This document shows positions 1 to 15,154 of a stretch of DNA of 64,000 nucleotides, piece after piece. Source of the DNA: Mucor racemosus (lineage: Eukaryota; Mucoromycota; Mucoromycetes; Mucorales; Mucoraceae); NCBI GenBank assembly GCA_027405735.1, contig JAPEHQ010000014.1:1054001-1118000 (forward strand), given 5' to 3'. The notes under the pieces are model-generated. The model searched no databases. It was not told the DNA's origin and saw nothing but the letters and a program-made list of their open reading frames with translations. The number at the start of each line of letters is the position of its first letter. Position 1 is the stretch's first letter. Made by a program: the position numbers and the translations under genes.

Positions 1-3000
1 GTGCTTGTAGTAGGACGAGACATTTCAGATGGAGTACGACCTTTTGCCATTTCTTCAATAGCACTAGATGTAGCCTTCATATTGGCAAATTCATAACTAG
101 ATTCTTCTGTTGTTTCTTCTGATGAACCAGCAATCATAATCTTTGCTTTACCAGACAAAAGAGATTCGCAAGCCATTTCAATTGAAACAGCAGCAGTAGC
201 ACATGCATTTACAGGTGTTTTGATAGGACCAGAAGATGAAAGAAGCAACATGTTGATCCAAGCAGGCATAGTGTTGATTTCAGATTCTTGCAAAATATCT
301 TTTTGAACAGGTTGATCAAGGAATCTCTCACGATAAAGGCCTCTTTGAGCAGCTTGACCACCTACACCAGAACCAGTTGTATTACCCATTTCAGAGACAT
401 GAATATATTTGAAAAATTCATAAGGATCAGTGATACCAGCTGAAATAAATGCTTCGACAGTAGAAACAATGTTGAAGACGGTTACAGGATCAACTTGATC
501 AATGATATCTTGTGGAACACCATATCGAGTAGCATCCCAACCAGTTGGAATTTGACCAGCAACAAGGCGATCAAATCGAAGAGCCTTTGGTACATATAAA
601 GCAGCGCCCTTGCGAATTACAACAAACCAACTGCCATTTCCAGATTCATAAATGTCTGCTTTTTCACCTTGTTGATGCTTGAAATGTTCAGCCTCTTCCT
701 TGGAACATTCAAAAGGCTCAAGATCATGATCAATTACAACTTCTTGCATAAGCATCTTCTTTTCTGGATCGTAACCACCCATAATTTCAGGTTCTAAAAT
801 CAACAATATGAGTGATATATTTCCTTATAATGTCACCAACCCCCCCCTTGAAACTTACCAATAAAACGAATACCAGTATGATCCAATATTCTTTTTTCAT
901 ATCTAGCTTTTACATCTTTATCATCAACAGGCTCGTTAGATTTAGCATCGACCCAGCCAGAATAAACATTCCCATTCTTTAGTCTACCATCGTGATGCTT
1001 AATATAACCCATCATCCATGCGAGTTCAATGCAACCTTCAAGAGAGAATTTGCCATAAGCTTCCATTTCCCAACGCGTTCTGTGATTACCCCAAGGAGAA
1101 ACCTCACCCATACCAGCAACTACAATAACCTTATCCAAGTCAATCATGCCTTTGAGATAACCAAGATGTTTGAGGGTATCATAAGGTTTGAGAGTAGGGA
1201 AATCAAACTTCATATTGGCTCGAGGAGTAACAGTGTGAGGCTTGTAGTTATGTTCAGCTTCTTCGCCAAATATAGTCTTGTAATCAAGTGCATTTTCAAA
1301 ATCGATAGCTTTGCGAATATCAGCAGTTTCGCGAATTTCCTTACGCAATTTATTAGTAACCTCTTGTAATCTAGGAATAAATTGAAGACCACCATTGAGA
1401 TCAGCATAAACTGGCTCCTTTTGACAAAGTTTGGTGATTGAAGGATGTAAAAGGCCAAGCAAATTGAAAGACATTTCAAGAGTAGAGAAAGTTCTTACAC
1501 CAAGAGCTTCAACACCTTCAGCAACAATGTTACTTGTACTCATCAAACCAGTACCACGAGTCCAACCGATAACAGCACCTGTAATGACTAAATAACTAGC
1601 CCAACTTTCAGAATACCAACGATCAAATAATGTTTCCAAAGAAATCTTGGATTCACCATATAGACCATCACCACCAAACATGCCATGGTTAGGAGATAAA
1701 GGAAGAATTACTTGAGCAGGACGAGTATCCGACCCAATATTTTCTTTCTGAAGCTTGACATTACCCAACATACGAAGAAGATTAGTCAACATGATACGGT
1801 GAGCAAGCTCAGCCTTGGAATCAATACTATCAAGTTCACGGCCATTCTCAGGAATAGCAGCAAAAGGAATAACATAATCAAGATCCCAATTCAAACCTTC
1901 AGGACTATAAATGTATTCAATCAAAGCATCAACGTCTTGTTTTGCACCTTGATTAAAAGGAACAAGAATAAGTTCAGATCCTTTGGCACCATATGTCTTG
2001 TAAATATCTTGGAAATACTCGGTTACTTGACGACTAAAACGAGATGTAGTTACAATAACCTTGGCACCACCAGCAATTAAACCCTTCATGATTTCAGAAC
2101 CAATTGAATCTCTACCAGCACCGGTTAAAAGAACACATTTGTCAGCAAATGTAATACCCTTTTCAGTCATTTCAGTCAATGCATTGAGATAAGTTGTAGT
2201 AAGTTTACTATTAAATTCCCAACCAGTACTAGGATCAAGCATGCTTCTTCTCTTCAAATGTAAAAATGGAATAATTTCCTTGAATTTGTTGAAAGATGTT
2301 TGCTTGCAATCAGTAGAACCTGCAACATTAGAACGAGATCTTTGCTCTCTGATAACAGTGTTGGACATTGACATTGCACGCAAAATATCGGTATAATATT
2401 CTTCCATGGCAGACTTCTCAGTATTGGAAGCATCATTTTGGTTGCGAATAATTTCATAAATACGACCGAGATCATGTTGAACCTTGAGACGACTAGAATA
2501 TTCGGATACTTCAGATCCTGCAGTCATATCTTGAACATAATCAGCAAATTTACGGCATCCAGGTCGAGGAACTTCAGAGTATTTAATGTCACCCTTTTCG
2601 GATACAGTTGTTGTAGGACCCTTGGGAATAGCGACATTCTTATAATAAGGCTTTTCAGCAAGAACACCAACACAGTTTTCAATTAAAGCTTGACCGAATT
2701 CCTTTGCAAGTTTGTAGGTTTCTCCCTTATCACCAGCACATTTCTCAACATTATAGCGCATGTAATCAATCAATTTAGGATGGGCACGATTCATAATGCT
2801 CAAGCATTTGGCAGTAACCTCACGATCAACAATAGCTAATTTACCAAATATAATTTTGTACCACATTTCCAAAGCATCTTGACGAACCCAATTCCAATAA
2901 GAATCATAACGACGAGCCTTGAGAGGAGAAAATGCAGGTTTAATACCATCAGCATAGGTATCACCATGTTCAGCGAGCCATAAATCAAGTTCTGCTTGCA

Positions 3001-6000
3001 ATTTCTTGGTAACAATCTTTTCATCTTCATATTTTTTGGCACCTTCACGGATATCCTTTTGAAGATATTTAGCATACAAGTTGAGTTGTTGGTAAATAAG
3101 TGCATCTTGTTTGGCTTTGAAAGCATCAAATTCAGCATTATTTATCATAGCAACAGCGCCAGTAGATGCAATAGCGTTTCCAGAAGAAGATAAACTAGCT
3201 CCACTAGAAAGAGAAATACCCGCATTACCAGCGTAGGCACGAGCAACTGTATCTAACCATAATTTAGCTTCGGTTTCAGTGTTGAAACGAGTAGTTGGTT
3301 CCATAGTAATTGCAACAAGAAGGACTCCATCCGTACGACCAGAGCCCAAGCCATATGAATTATTAAGATATGTCTTTGCAGCATTTAATGTGAATCCACC
3401 AGGCATCTTGGAGCCTATCAATTTAGCAATCAAAGTGCCAGTATGTTTACCAAGAGTTCCAGTAAATGTACTATTTAATGCAGATCCGACTTCTTCAAGA
3501 GAGTTTTCCTCGGCTTTTTCAGGAACAGTATTATTGAATTCCTTTTGTAAATCACCAAGAATCTCATTTTGAAGGGTTGATTTTCCGCTGACTAAATCTT
3601 TAATAGATTTGGATAATGGAATCTCTCCAACAGTCTTTTTGAGCTTTTGGGAAATAACAGCGTAAATAATCTCAGTAGCACTGACAGGAATATCGCTGAT
3701 GGCAGCAGCAGGTCCAGAAGAAGCTAGGGAATTAGAAACAATAGGCATACTTTGTTGTACAATTGGAGAAATAGTAGCAGCAGTAGCACTACCAGAAGAT
3801 AAACTAATACCCATCTTGCTAGCATATGTCTCTGCAACAGAATCTAACCAAGCCTTGGCATCAGTATCAGTACCAATACGAGTAACAGGCTCCATAGTAA
3901 TAGCGACCAAAAGAGCACCCTCAACACGACCAGCGCCCAAGCCATAAGTAGTATTGAGATATGTTTTAGCAGAATTTAAGGTAAATCCACCGGGCATTTT
4001 TGCACTAATTAACTTGGCGACCAAAGTGCTTGTATGTTTACCAAGAGTGCCGGGAAAAATATCATTCAATGCAGCGCCAACATCTTGCAATGATGATTCT
4101 TCAGCCTTTTCAGGAACAGCATTATTGAACTCCTTTTGCAAATCCCCGAGAATTTCGTTTTGAAGAGTTGATTTACCACTAACTAAATCCTTGATAGAAG
4201 ATGTTAAAGAGACTTCATTGATAGATTTCTTGAGTTTTTGAGCGATTACTGCATGGATAACCTCAGCGGCAGTAACAGGAACATCTGATACAACAGCAAC
4301 AGGAGCTGTGGATGAAACAACTGGAGTAGCAATTGGAATAGCAACTGGAGCAATTACAACTGGAGCAGCTTCAATAGCAATAGGAGCAGCAACTTCTTCT
4401 GGAGCGCCATCAAGCTCATAGTAAATCTCTTTGGAATCCTTGGAAATACACAATGTTTGACGACGATTACTCAAAGCATTATCATAAGATTGATATTTGA
4501 GAGCCAATGTGCGAAGAGCCATACCGGTAAGAGTGGGAGATGGACCGACTTCAATAAGACGTTCGATCTTGTAATTCTTGAATAATTGATCTTGAGTTTC
4601 GATCCAACGAACAGGAGATGCAAATTGATAAGCTAGAAGTTCAATCAAAAGGATATAGCCAAGACGTTGTTGTTGAGCTGGGCTAGCATATTTATCATCA
4701 GTCCATGTTTTAAGGACATTGGCTAAACGAGGGCTAGATGTGGTACGATAAACATTTTCAATGAAACTTCTTTCAGTACTAAATGGTTCAGCAACCAAAT
4801 TTGGAATGTATTTCTTCTTTAATTGAGCAACATCAATATCTGATGGGTTGAACTTTTTGGCCAAGAAAGTACGGAATGGAGTAACACCACTGAGCAAGAA
4901 GGAAGAATGGAAAGGTACATCAATACCAGAAAGAGGAATGGTAGCTTTACCGCGTTCAAGATGAATACGACCATTAACTTGCTTAGTTTCTGTCTTTTCA
5001 AATGCGACATCAATAATCTTGCGTAGCGTATCTTTAACGCCCTCAAAAGATTCGGATTCAGTAAGTTTTTGAAGATCAACATTTGCAACATTGATATAAT
5101 TCAAAGCATTAGCAAGAATATCGAGATTTTCAAGAGCACCAGCAGCAACATATTGCCAGTTTTCAACATTAAAATTCACGATTTCTAATACTTTTCCATT
5201 GCGACGAGCAATGGAATCAACGACATAACGAAGAGCAGCATCGCTGAATGTTTTGGAAACACGAGAAGGATTAACAGCAATCATACTATAATCAGATCTA
5301 CCAAGGTTATCACGTTTAACAGCCGATTGCATAGACATACCACGATAGAATACAACATCAACCAAAGAGCTTAATGGTAAAATGTCACCTACAGCAGCTA
5401 GAGCAGAATATTCACCAAGAGAATGACCAGCAAACGCACAGTTTGACTGAATCAATTCTTTTGAGCGCATATCTTCAAATGCAGCCTTTTCCATTAAAGT
5501 TAAAGCAGGTTGAGTGAATTGAGTAGCAGAGAGAAGACCATTAGGAGAAACAAATTTATAAAAAGATGTATATTCATCAATAGTAGGGAATAATGGTAAT
5601 GTATTGATAGTACCATCAGAATCAACTACATCATAAAGTAAACTCATGTAATTTTGACGAATCCTATCACCCTTGGGGCCACCAAAATGAATTACTTTCT
5701 CTTTAGGATTATTACGAACGATATCAATAATTGAGAAGCCATAATTTTCCATGAAATGTTGATCAGCTTGATCCCAAATAGATTTAGCAACAGAAGAGCT
5801 ATCGTAAAGATCCATGCCCATTCCCCTTTCTTGAGAACCTTGACCAGTAAAGACATAAGCAGTAATGGGTTGCTCAACTTCAGCAGTGCCTACAACAACC
5901 TTTTCATTGTTTTGATTGATAGTTTCAATTTTGATAATCTTACGACCGTTTTTCATACCAGTATGATAAAGTTTGGTTTCGAGTCTATCAGAAGGTAAAA

Positions 6001-9000
6001 CCATACCAACAAATTTAACATCATAAGCGACGACACGACGGGGAACATTATCAGCAGCAAAGACTTCGACAAATTTACGAGTAGATGCGCTAGTCCACAT
6101 ACCATGAGTAATAGTTCCGGGCAAACGAGCAAGATCTGCAAAGTATGGATTGACATGAATAGGATTGAAATCGCCAGAAATGTTGGCATAAGGCTCATTA
6201 GATGCAGGAGCATGTACAACAGAAGGATAGGTTGATTGGCTTGGCATGATAGAGTAACCTCCATTATCGAAGAAATAAGCTTGTTCGATTTCCTGAGCAT
6301 GACGTTTCAAAAAATCAGTAACAGGATTACCATGGCTTTCACCAGCCTCATATTCAATAGTAGCAACTTCAACAAACTCTTTAGTAGAAACTTGCATTTT
6401 AACTGTGCCAGAAGTCTTGACAGAAGAATAGACATTGTTGTTTTTGTATTTGATCTCGGTTTTCAAACGGAAAACCAATGATTTACCAGCAACTACTTGA
6501 TGTTCTTCAGAAGCATCAGACCAATGAATCCAATCTTTAGACTTGAGAATAGCAATTTCCTTGTTACTAAGAATCTTGTATTCCATGGGAGTCTCAATCT
6601 TATTCTCGAATGTATTCTCAAAATCGGTAAATTTGCCACGATACAAAGATTGACTAGTAACTTCCATTACTGGTTTACCATCACGAATAATCATGCCCTT
6701 GACTTCAATCATCTTTCCAGATTTGGTATTGATAATAGCATTGATCTTGGCAAGTGTATCGACGACATCTCCAACCTTGAGAAGCCCAGCACCTTCAATC
6801 ATGCGGAAACTAATGCCCAAATGAACAAGTCTCAAGAGATCTCCATCAGCAATCTTGGGGAAGATACCCTTCATAATAGCTTTCCAACCAACTACAATGG
6901 CAAAATCCATAGGAGCACTTATAATTTTTTGATCACGATCACCAAAAATTTCAGCCTGATTACCAACAGCTTGACAGAATTCAATAATTTCATCGAATTT
7001 GACAACTTCTCCCTTGTCAGCCATAGTTTCTTCAATGTTCAAATTCAAGAAATCCTCCTTGTTATGAACACCATACCAAAGTTTAAAGTAGAATTCTTTA
7101 ATGCGATTATTACGGCCATCCATAACCTCACGAATGGGAGCATAACCAAACTGGGGATTGTATTCAAATTCCAAGTTTAGAGGGATGTAATCATTGGCTC
7201 TCTTTTCATACATTGTCATGAAAATTTTGTTATTTTTGGCCTCGAGTTGAACAGATGTAATATATTCGCCAACACTTTTATTAGCACTCCATTCACGTTT
7301 ATCTTGAATCTTGATAGATTTGATATTTCCATTAGTATCACGAGAGCTGGTAACCTTTTGATTAGCGCGAGGACGGAAAATACACTTGACAGTGTTTTCA
7401 GAGAACTCTTTTCCTTGAACAATGAAAGGAGATGTCAAAAGAGCACGAAGCCAACTGTAGGATGAACCTGCGATGGTTTGAATCCAATCTTCCTCAGAAG
7501 GAATGTTCTCCGCATCAATTTCAAAGATATCTTCAGTAGTATTAGAAGAAATCTCTTTAATATGAGTCTCTTGAATTGGGAGACCACCGAGATATTCAAC
7601 TTTGGGAATATCAGAATCCTTGTAGTAACGTTCCTTTAAACTATCAATATGGCTATGGTAAATATCTCCAAGAATCTCAGCAACAGGTTGATCCGTACGA
7701 GTAGCATATTTGGCAGCAACAGGACCATGAAGAATACATGTACGTTGAACATCTTGATCTACAACAGCGCCGAGGTCTTCTGATTGCCAGAGGGAGTCCT
7801 TCTTGAACCAAATATCAAATTCTTTATCCATGATGGGAATAAACGGAACAGGTTTTTGATTAGGTCTCTTGCAGAGAGAAAGAAAATGAAGCACATCTTC
7901 AGATGTAAGAAGCTGGATTTCTGCTTTAGGAAATTGAGCCATAAATTCCTCGACAAAAGATATAGGTTTATCCAATTGATTGTAATTTTGCAACATAGAT
8001 GGTCTAGCTTTTTGAACGAAACGTTCTTCAACACGACGCATGAAGTCACCAACCAAATCACGAAGGGAGATGTCGATCCAACGGTTTTCAAGCTTGACAA
8101 AGAGCAAAGCAATCAAACGATGAACAACCTCAGAATAGGTCATATCTTGAAGATCTACAACCTTGCCCTGCTTGTTTTCACCAAACCAAACCTTTTGGAA
8201 ATCAGCATTTAAACGTTTAATAATATAATCCTTTTTAGCTAATAATGCAGGCAAACGCTTATCTTTGGTTAAAGTAAAGATACTATCATCAAGTTCTTTC
8301 CAAAGACAAACACCACGAGTAGCAATCTTGTGAATAGGCTCACCCATTTCAGAAAATACAGTGATAATTCCACCAGCGGGCCCTTTATAAGTCCTTTCCC
8401 ATTCATTGTCAGCCAAACCAGGGGCATCTACCATAGCTTGCTTAGCATTGGGAGAAGCTAAACCTTCCTTTGCAACCATCATACGTGAGCCAAAGAGGAT
8501 GCCATCAAAGGGCATAGATGGATAATCAAATTGAAGAGACCAATCACCAGTAATATAAGGCAATGTATCATCAGCACCACCAAAACCTGACCCAGCAACA
8601 AGAACAATATTGGGTTGACGTCGAATAGCAGCATAAGTCTTGAGGATAGGTTGATGAACATCTTCAAAACCATGATGACCACCAGCCCGACCACCAGTCC
8701 ATTGTAAAATAATAGGCATAGTAGGGTTAGCAGCAGCAATTGCAACTACTTGACGAATAGTATCAACGCTTCCAGGTTTGAAGGCAAGATGACGAAGACC
8801 AGCAGCTTGCAAATTAGCGATGATTTCATTAGCATTATCGATACTGGGAACACCAGCAGCAATGCAAAGGCCTTCCATGGGTAAACCTTCTTTGCGCATC
8901 ACTTGAACAAGAGGATATTGAAAACCCCATTGAAGCACGTTCAAAAAGATAATATTGAGGGTAATACCTTCTCCAGGTCGAGTAAGATCCATGATTTTAT

Positions 9001-11090
9001 TTACCTTTTCACGAAGAACAGCCTCACTGAAATGCCCACCACCTGCAACTTCAATATGATAACCAGCGTTCATGACAGCAGCTACAAATTTCTCATTGAC
9101 AGTAGCTGGAGTCATACCAGCAACCATGAGTGGAGGCTTTCCCAATAAACGAGACATTTTAGTGTCGACATCAATGCGGCCACTATATTTGACGAAATAA
9201 GTATTGGATTGTTACATTTTTCTAATGTTAAATAAGCTTACCTTGCAGTTTCAACAAGTTTAGGTTGGAAAAGCTTTGCCCAATTTTGGGAATATTTGAC
9301 AGATTTGATATCAGAATTGAAGAGATCAGCCTTGTAAGACAAGTCTTTGTTGGTACCTTCAAATGAATCAGCTAAAATAACCTCGACACCAGTACCTTCT
9401 TTATTACGGTAAGTCAATCCACCAATACCTGATGTACTACCAGGTCCAAAATCAATGATATGAGTTAGATTTTTCTTGGCAATAGACGTTTCCCAATGTA
9501 AAGGACGCTCACAAATAAGCTCAAGTAATGATCTTGTAAGATCTGTTTCAGCACCAAGATCTTTACCTATTGGTAGATGATTTATGGTTAATATCAGATG
9601 TTTATATGAAATTTCTTTCCCCTCCCCCCAACGCCCCACTAAAAAGGGTATAATTAACTCTCCTACCTGAATCAGTTGCGAATACTGGAATTTTCAAATC
9701 ATTAGCATTGAATAAGAGATTATTATTTTTAGCATCATTCAAGATTGTATCAACGGTAGGCTTCAAATATGAACTATGAAATCTAGCTGTAATGGGCAAG
9801 AAACGAGAAGAAAACTTGATTTTACGTTGAGAATATGGAATACGAGACTGATCAAGGCCGGATGGTGCTTTGAGTTTACGTAAACCGAGATTTAAACCAT
9901 ATAAAGATTGAGGTGGACCAGTACAAACAAAAGAGCGAGGACCATTGAACAATGTAAGCTCAATTTGACGTTTAGGAGCAAGATGAGTATTGGTTTGCTT
10001 GATATACTTTATCAATTGAGCTTCTCTAAGGCCTGTAACTGCTAACATTGGAGTAGGATTGCCTTCACCATTGCTGATGGAATCTTCAATGATAGCTGGA
10101 TTCAAAGTAAATGAGGGAAACTCTTGTTGTGCTCTGGTACCAATCCAGAAAAGCAATCCCAAGGCCTTTTCAGTGTTTTTAAAGAATTCCTCTTCGGTAG
10201 ATGAGGCAGATATAACGATAGAACTAATGATACCTTGACTATGACCGGTGGTACCTATGATTTACATTTTAATATTGAGCATTTATGTATAAAATATTTG
10301 ATTTGTTAAATTTACCTTGGAGTAAATCACGAATTTCCGCGGGATTACGACCAAGAACATGAAGCATTACATAATAATGAAGAAGTTGAATAAGACCAAT
10401 TAAAGGAAAACTAACAGGAGCAGATATCAAATATTGGTTATCAGGTCTAACATCTGCATCATCTAGCCAACGCAATATATCCAACCCTTTAGAATGGAGA
10501 ACCTTAGATTCTGAACCATGAGCATAATCGGCCAAAACTACAGCCATGCGACAAACAAAAGGCTGAATAATGCCTTTGTATGTTTCCCAAATATCAACAA
10601 GCTCATCAAAATACTCTTCAATGTTGCCTTGTCCACCGAAAATAGCAAATAATTTAGCATCACCAGATTTGGCAGCTTCAAACAATGCAGATTTAGTGGG
10701 CTCTAAATCTTGAGCAGACAATGCATCACTCTTTTGAAGCTGAGCACGAGAAGAATAATAGCTTTTGATTACAGATTTCTTGACATCGAGAGGAAGATCT
10801 TTGATAATAGCATGAATATTATTTTCTTTTAAATATACATTATTGAAATTGACAAAGAGAGCCTTGGCTACTGGAGAATAAACCTGTTCTTTACTAGCAC
10901 GATCAGAAGTGAATTTCAAGAAACTAGCAGCTAGTTCAATCTCGCTAAGATTCTCAGTATTGTCAATGGTAGGAAACTCTTCTTTTAACTGCTCGGCAAA
11001 TCCCCAGATGTGTGCAGAAACAAGAACAGAAATCTCGACGGAACCCTTCTTGAGAGTTAAAGGACGAAGTGATTGTTGGATTTGATTCAT
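1..11090 (-). CDS. Fused beta+alpha type I fatty acid synthase, 3' end beyond window
   Basis: Cytosolic multi-enzyme making long-chain acyl-CoA from acetyl- and malonyl-CoA. Exons read on the minus strand: 11090-10316, 10254-9667, 9566-9242, 9182-859 and 793-1; introns of 59-100 bp with GT..AG ends; 3601 complete codons are visible. Domains in order: acetyltransferase (GHSQG, Ser264), FMN enoyl reductase (from about 572, MVAGMTP, then GGRAGGHHG near 727), hot-dog dehydratase ([11 protein letters not shown] near 1587), malonyl/palmitoyl transferase (GHSLGE, Ser1817), two acyl carrier domains (LVSGKST, Ser2234 and Ser2431), ketoreductase ([11 protein letters not shown] near 2917) and ketosynthase (VNACATAA, Cys3535). 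Ascomycete yeasts split this between FAS1 and FAS2; here it is one gene. The rest of ketosynthase and the phosphopantetheinyl transferase should lie left of base 1. The start chosen is the ATG reading [11 protein letters not shown]; an in-frame TTG 12 bases upstream is not needed. Confidence 0.95.
3200..4290 (-). repeat. Tandem duplication of the FAS acyl carrier domain
   Basis: Two consecutive carrier domains lie between the malonyl transferase and ketoreductase parts of the synthase. The phosphopantetheine serine codons are at 4171-4169 and 3580-3578, exactly 591 bp (197 codons) apart. The copies are clearly homologous along their length: both contain [20 protein letters not shown] and KMPGGFTLN, and both end GISLSSG. 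An Ala/Val/Pro-rich linker precedes the first copy near 4270-4400. Each copy keeps its serine, so both should be loaded. Confidence 0.9.
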
Positions 11091-11102
11091 ATTGTATGAC
11101 AA

Positions 11103-14100
11103 ATCTAAATTTCTACAGTTTTGTTTAATTACAATTTTTCAACATTTGTATTTCTTTTGTACCTTAAAAATGAGTTTGTATTATGTAGTAAATATGGTAT
11201 GATTGGTAGATTTTGATATGTCTAATGTCTAATATGTATTAAATGAAATCGTTTGACAAGCTTTTATTCCCCCCAATAAAAGAATGATAAACTTTAACAA
11301 TATATTCAAACTAAATGTCTAAAGAAGCAGAACAAGCGTCTATACCTTGATTCTTGTTATAAACAAAACAGAAACCAAAAATGGGCTCAGTTACTCCCCA
11401 AAAGTTGACAGAAACGACAACACAAATTCAAAAAAAAAAAATTGAGAAACATTTGGCATAAGCATTAAAAAACCGATTATTATGATCTGTGTCATTACAA
11501 CATAAAACATAATAAAATAATATGAAATTAACAATGGATATATGCGTATATATATATATAATATATAAGTCTACTGATAGATGTATAGTATCCAATATTT
11601 AATTGAAAGGATTTTTAATCACAAAGCGTATTCTAATTTGTGATCAACTTCCTTAATTGACATACGATTTAATGTAAATTAAAACATTTTTAAAGTCAAC
11701 CGAGGTACAAAACCATGAATTATAGTAATATAATGCTCACAGCTGCTTACAAATGCTAGCATTTAGTATTTAAACTAGTACCGTCCTCCCATATATAACT
11801 TAAATTTGCTGTTATCAATCAATATGAATGAAGATATTCAAATTTTGTCCAGCGACAACGACTTTATTCATGTTTTATTTCAAGCCAAATGTTGGAAGGA
11901 TAGTTTATTCGGAACTTGAACGCATTGTAAAAGTGGTGCAATGATTGAGAAAATGGGGTTTTGTTGAAAAAACAGTATCAATTTGCAAACGTTTTGGGAC
12001 ACTTTACATCATCGATTCGAGATTTTCTTTCTCAGGATTTCAATTTGAGGATAAAATCCAAATACTGCGACATAAATTATATCTGATCTGCAGTATTAAC
12101 CTTAAATTGTAGCACAAGAGGCACTATATCCGTACCTGGAATTGAGGGTTTGAATATGTAATGTTTTGATAAGGGGCTTACAAAGAGGTACATATGATTG
12201 TGCAAATAAATATATATATATATATACTGCAGTATTTATATATACTTTTCAGCATATTACAACGCAAGAATGAACTAAACTTTTCGATAATTACTGAGTA
12301 AAAAATTCTTAAAATTCACCTTGTAAAATATGCCAAACATATGAGAAAATACGGGAAATCTTTCATACAGCGTACACGTATAACCCATTGATAAGCTTTA
12401 TATCATATATATACTTAAACATACGACTAAATAAAGTATAGTTGCTGGCGATAGGATGTATTTTTGCATTCTTTTTATCAACAATGAGTCAGAAAATGCT
12501 CAAGCAAGAATGCTTTTGAAATTTGGAACCAAACCACATAGATGCCAGCATTTGTCAATCCAATTTTTTGTATACATCCCATCTAATTCTTAAACGATCT
12601 GTAATTTCAAATAAAAATTGCTCTTGCATTGTTTCATAAATATAGACTTTTATGCAACTTAGGTTTACATCTGAGTCAATTATCTATCATAAAATCTTGT
12701 TTTATCAGTAATTGACTCCATGAAAAGTTTATATATTTTGAACTTAAAAAGCATCCAGTATATGACGTTTTCTACTATTCGTTTGACTATTAGCTGCGGC
12801 TCATCAGTATATCAGAGACAAAGGCTTATGATTTTCTGGTATTTTTCTCGCATTCATTTGTTTGCAATCATTTAAATTGATGTTTGAAAACTGACTTTTT
12901 TTTTTATGAAAAATGGATGTAAAACACATTGCATTACAACTTTGATTATTCATAAGAACTTGTTTACTTATTAATTTCTGCGGTTGTTATTGCCATATTT
13001 TCTGGTTTTGGCCGATTCAGGGCTAATTCTAATTTGAAATGATCTGCTGAGTCAGAGAATCCACTAGGGAAAAATGGGCACTTGATTTCTATGGTTTAAC
13101 CAGCAAACTAATGGTACAATAGAATTTTAAATCTGGGTACCATTACAGTTGTAGTATATATTTTGAAATTTGCAGCCCATTTGGATCAATATTCATTGAT
13201 TTCAAGCATTTTTCCAGTCGCTTTATTTTTTTTTAGGCAGAGGAAGAGAGATTTCATTTGGAAGCTTGTTCTAAAATCCTTCAAAACAACTATTAGCTAA
13301 TGCAATCAAGATATGTTTTTTTTTAAATCTATTGTAAGTTAAGTACAACTTCCAAATTCAATTTTGAGGCATTATTTGATTTTATAAAAACTTTCAAAAA
13401 ATATCTGAAGCATTCCACACAAAATAGTTTAAACAAGTACGCATTTTCATTTCCACATTTCCACAGCAACTTGGGGAAGCTGAGCCTTTTGCAATTCTGT
13501 AGATCAACGCTAGAAGTATCTACTACTACAATGGGAGTTTAATGAGTCAAACATTTCAGTTTCATTCATGCTAAACCTTGCCTCATTCCTTATATAAATA
13601 CTATAAGGAAATCATTACATGATATCTTATAGATCCATCTGTATTATTATACTCCCTTTACTTTTATTTATTCACTAATAAATATCTAATTTACAAATAA
13701 GAACACCAACCTTCATCAATCCAGTGACCACCAATTTATAATAACAAGAATAATAACTATAAGTATATTATCCACATTTGTTATTCGTCCAAAATTACAT
13801 ATCATTCATTACAGGGAGCTCATTTGGACCCATATTTGTCGATAGCTGGGGCGCTTGCTGACCTTAGTTGGTTTTCAAATAGCAGGTAGTAACCAACTTG
13901 TTGTTCAAATATACCGAATGCAAAATGACGCATTTAAACTGATATTTGAAACGCTTCTGGTGTCTTTTCATACTTATGTCTGTGGAACAGACAGAGCTAT
14001 TCACGGAAAAAAGTATAAAAAGACAATAGGAATTCGACTAGATAACATTAGGGTTTTATTATCAAGTTAAATTCTACTTGAGGACTTTTGTAATAAATAA

Positions 14101-15154
14101 ATGTCCTCTTTATATAGTTTTCATCAGAGAGATTAGGTAAGCATTCCTAGGTCCATACATAGCCAATAACACCCCTTGTCAGATATAAATCTTGATAGTA
14201 ACCAATCGGTGTATTCATAGAATTCATGGGTCCTTGATCATAATGGTGTGATTAAATCCACAGTAGGTTGATTGGTCTTTAACTATAAGTTGCTAGGATA
14301 GAAGCTTGGTAGAAAATTTATATTAGTATGAATCAGCATATATCATTTAGTAGTGAAATGTCTATTCATGTCAGCTGTACTTTAATTGAGAATCAGATGA
14401 AATGGAGATCAATATAGTGGATAAATGTGTACATATTCCACAATGTCCATATAGAGTAGCTGCTTACTTAAACCAGTATTCATAGTGATGATATGTTAAA
14501 AATCTAACAACTATAGATTCAGGGATAATTATTAAAACCCGACGTCGACCATTGAAATTCAACATGAGGTGGTATTCAGTAACTAATACTAAATATCATA
14601 CCAAACCATCAACATTAACAACAAATATCAATAGACACAACCATTATAGGAAAAAACAAAACAAAAATGCCAATCCCAACATCTAAATCAGATATATACC
14701 AACTCACGAATTACCCGAATCTCATATATTACATATGATATATTCTCTCCCCAATCCATATTTATACCCCAACTTATAATATCTATATAATTATGTTAAT
14801 AGTCATATAACCATTTAGAAAACATATAAATAGAAAGTATCTGTAAATTAATAAAACGTATCTTTTAGCAAAGTATTTTTCGTTATAGCATCTTCTGATA
14901 TAACACATAATGAAATCGTATATTAATTGCTTTCAATAAAGATGCACGGTAAGCTACAGATGCACTTTGGCAATAATTTTCTCGACACACAGTTGGTTGC
15001 TGGATGTTGCCTTTTTATATCAGCGTATTGAAAATGTGCCCCTACTCTCACGTAAAGTTTGAAGTTATTAGAATCAAAATTCGCTGAGATAGAGTTTTTG
15101 TGAATGATTTTTTGCGACTATAAAAAGTAGGCTTCAGATAGTTTTTAAATCGTT
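11103..15154. other. AT-rich intergenic DNA upstream of FAS
   Basis: Four kilobases with no gene I can support. Stops are frequent in all frames. The best open stretch, 13855-14070 (+), has no recognisable motif and opens with TTG. Short TA runs occur near 11550 and 12215. The first several hundred bases next to 11090 presumably carry the FAS promoter and 5' leader, but I see no defined element there. Confidence 0.5.

Noticed and set aside
992..8745. Many 60-230 codon frames inside the FAS coding region
   Set aside because: They are antisense or out-of-frame shadows of the 8.3 kb FAS exon, which has a continuous known domain order.
11091..11102. TTG start four codons upstream for FAS
   Set aside because: An in-frame ATG follows immediately; a non-ATG start is not needed.
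13855..14070. 71-codon plus-strand frame in the FAS upstream region
   Set aside because: Begins at TTG, closed by stops on both sides, no recognisable motif or splice-linked partner.
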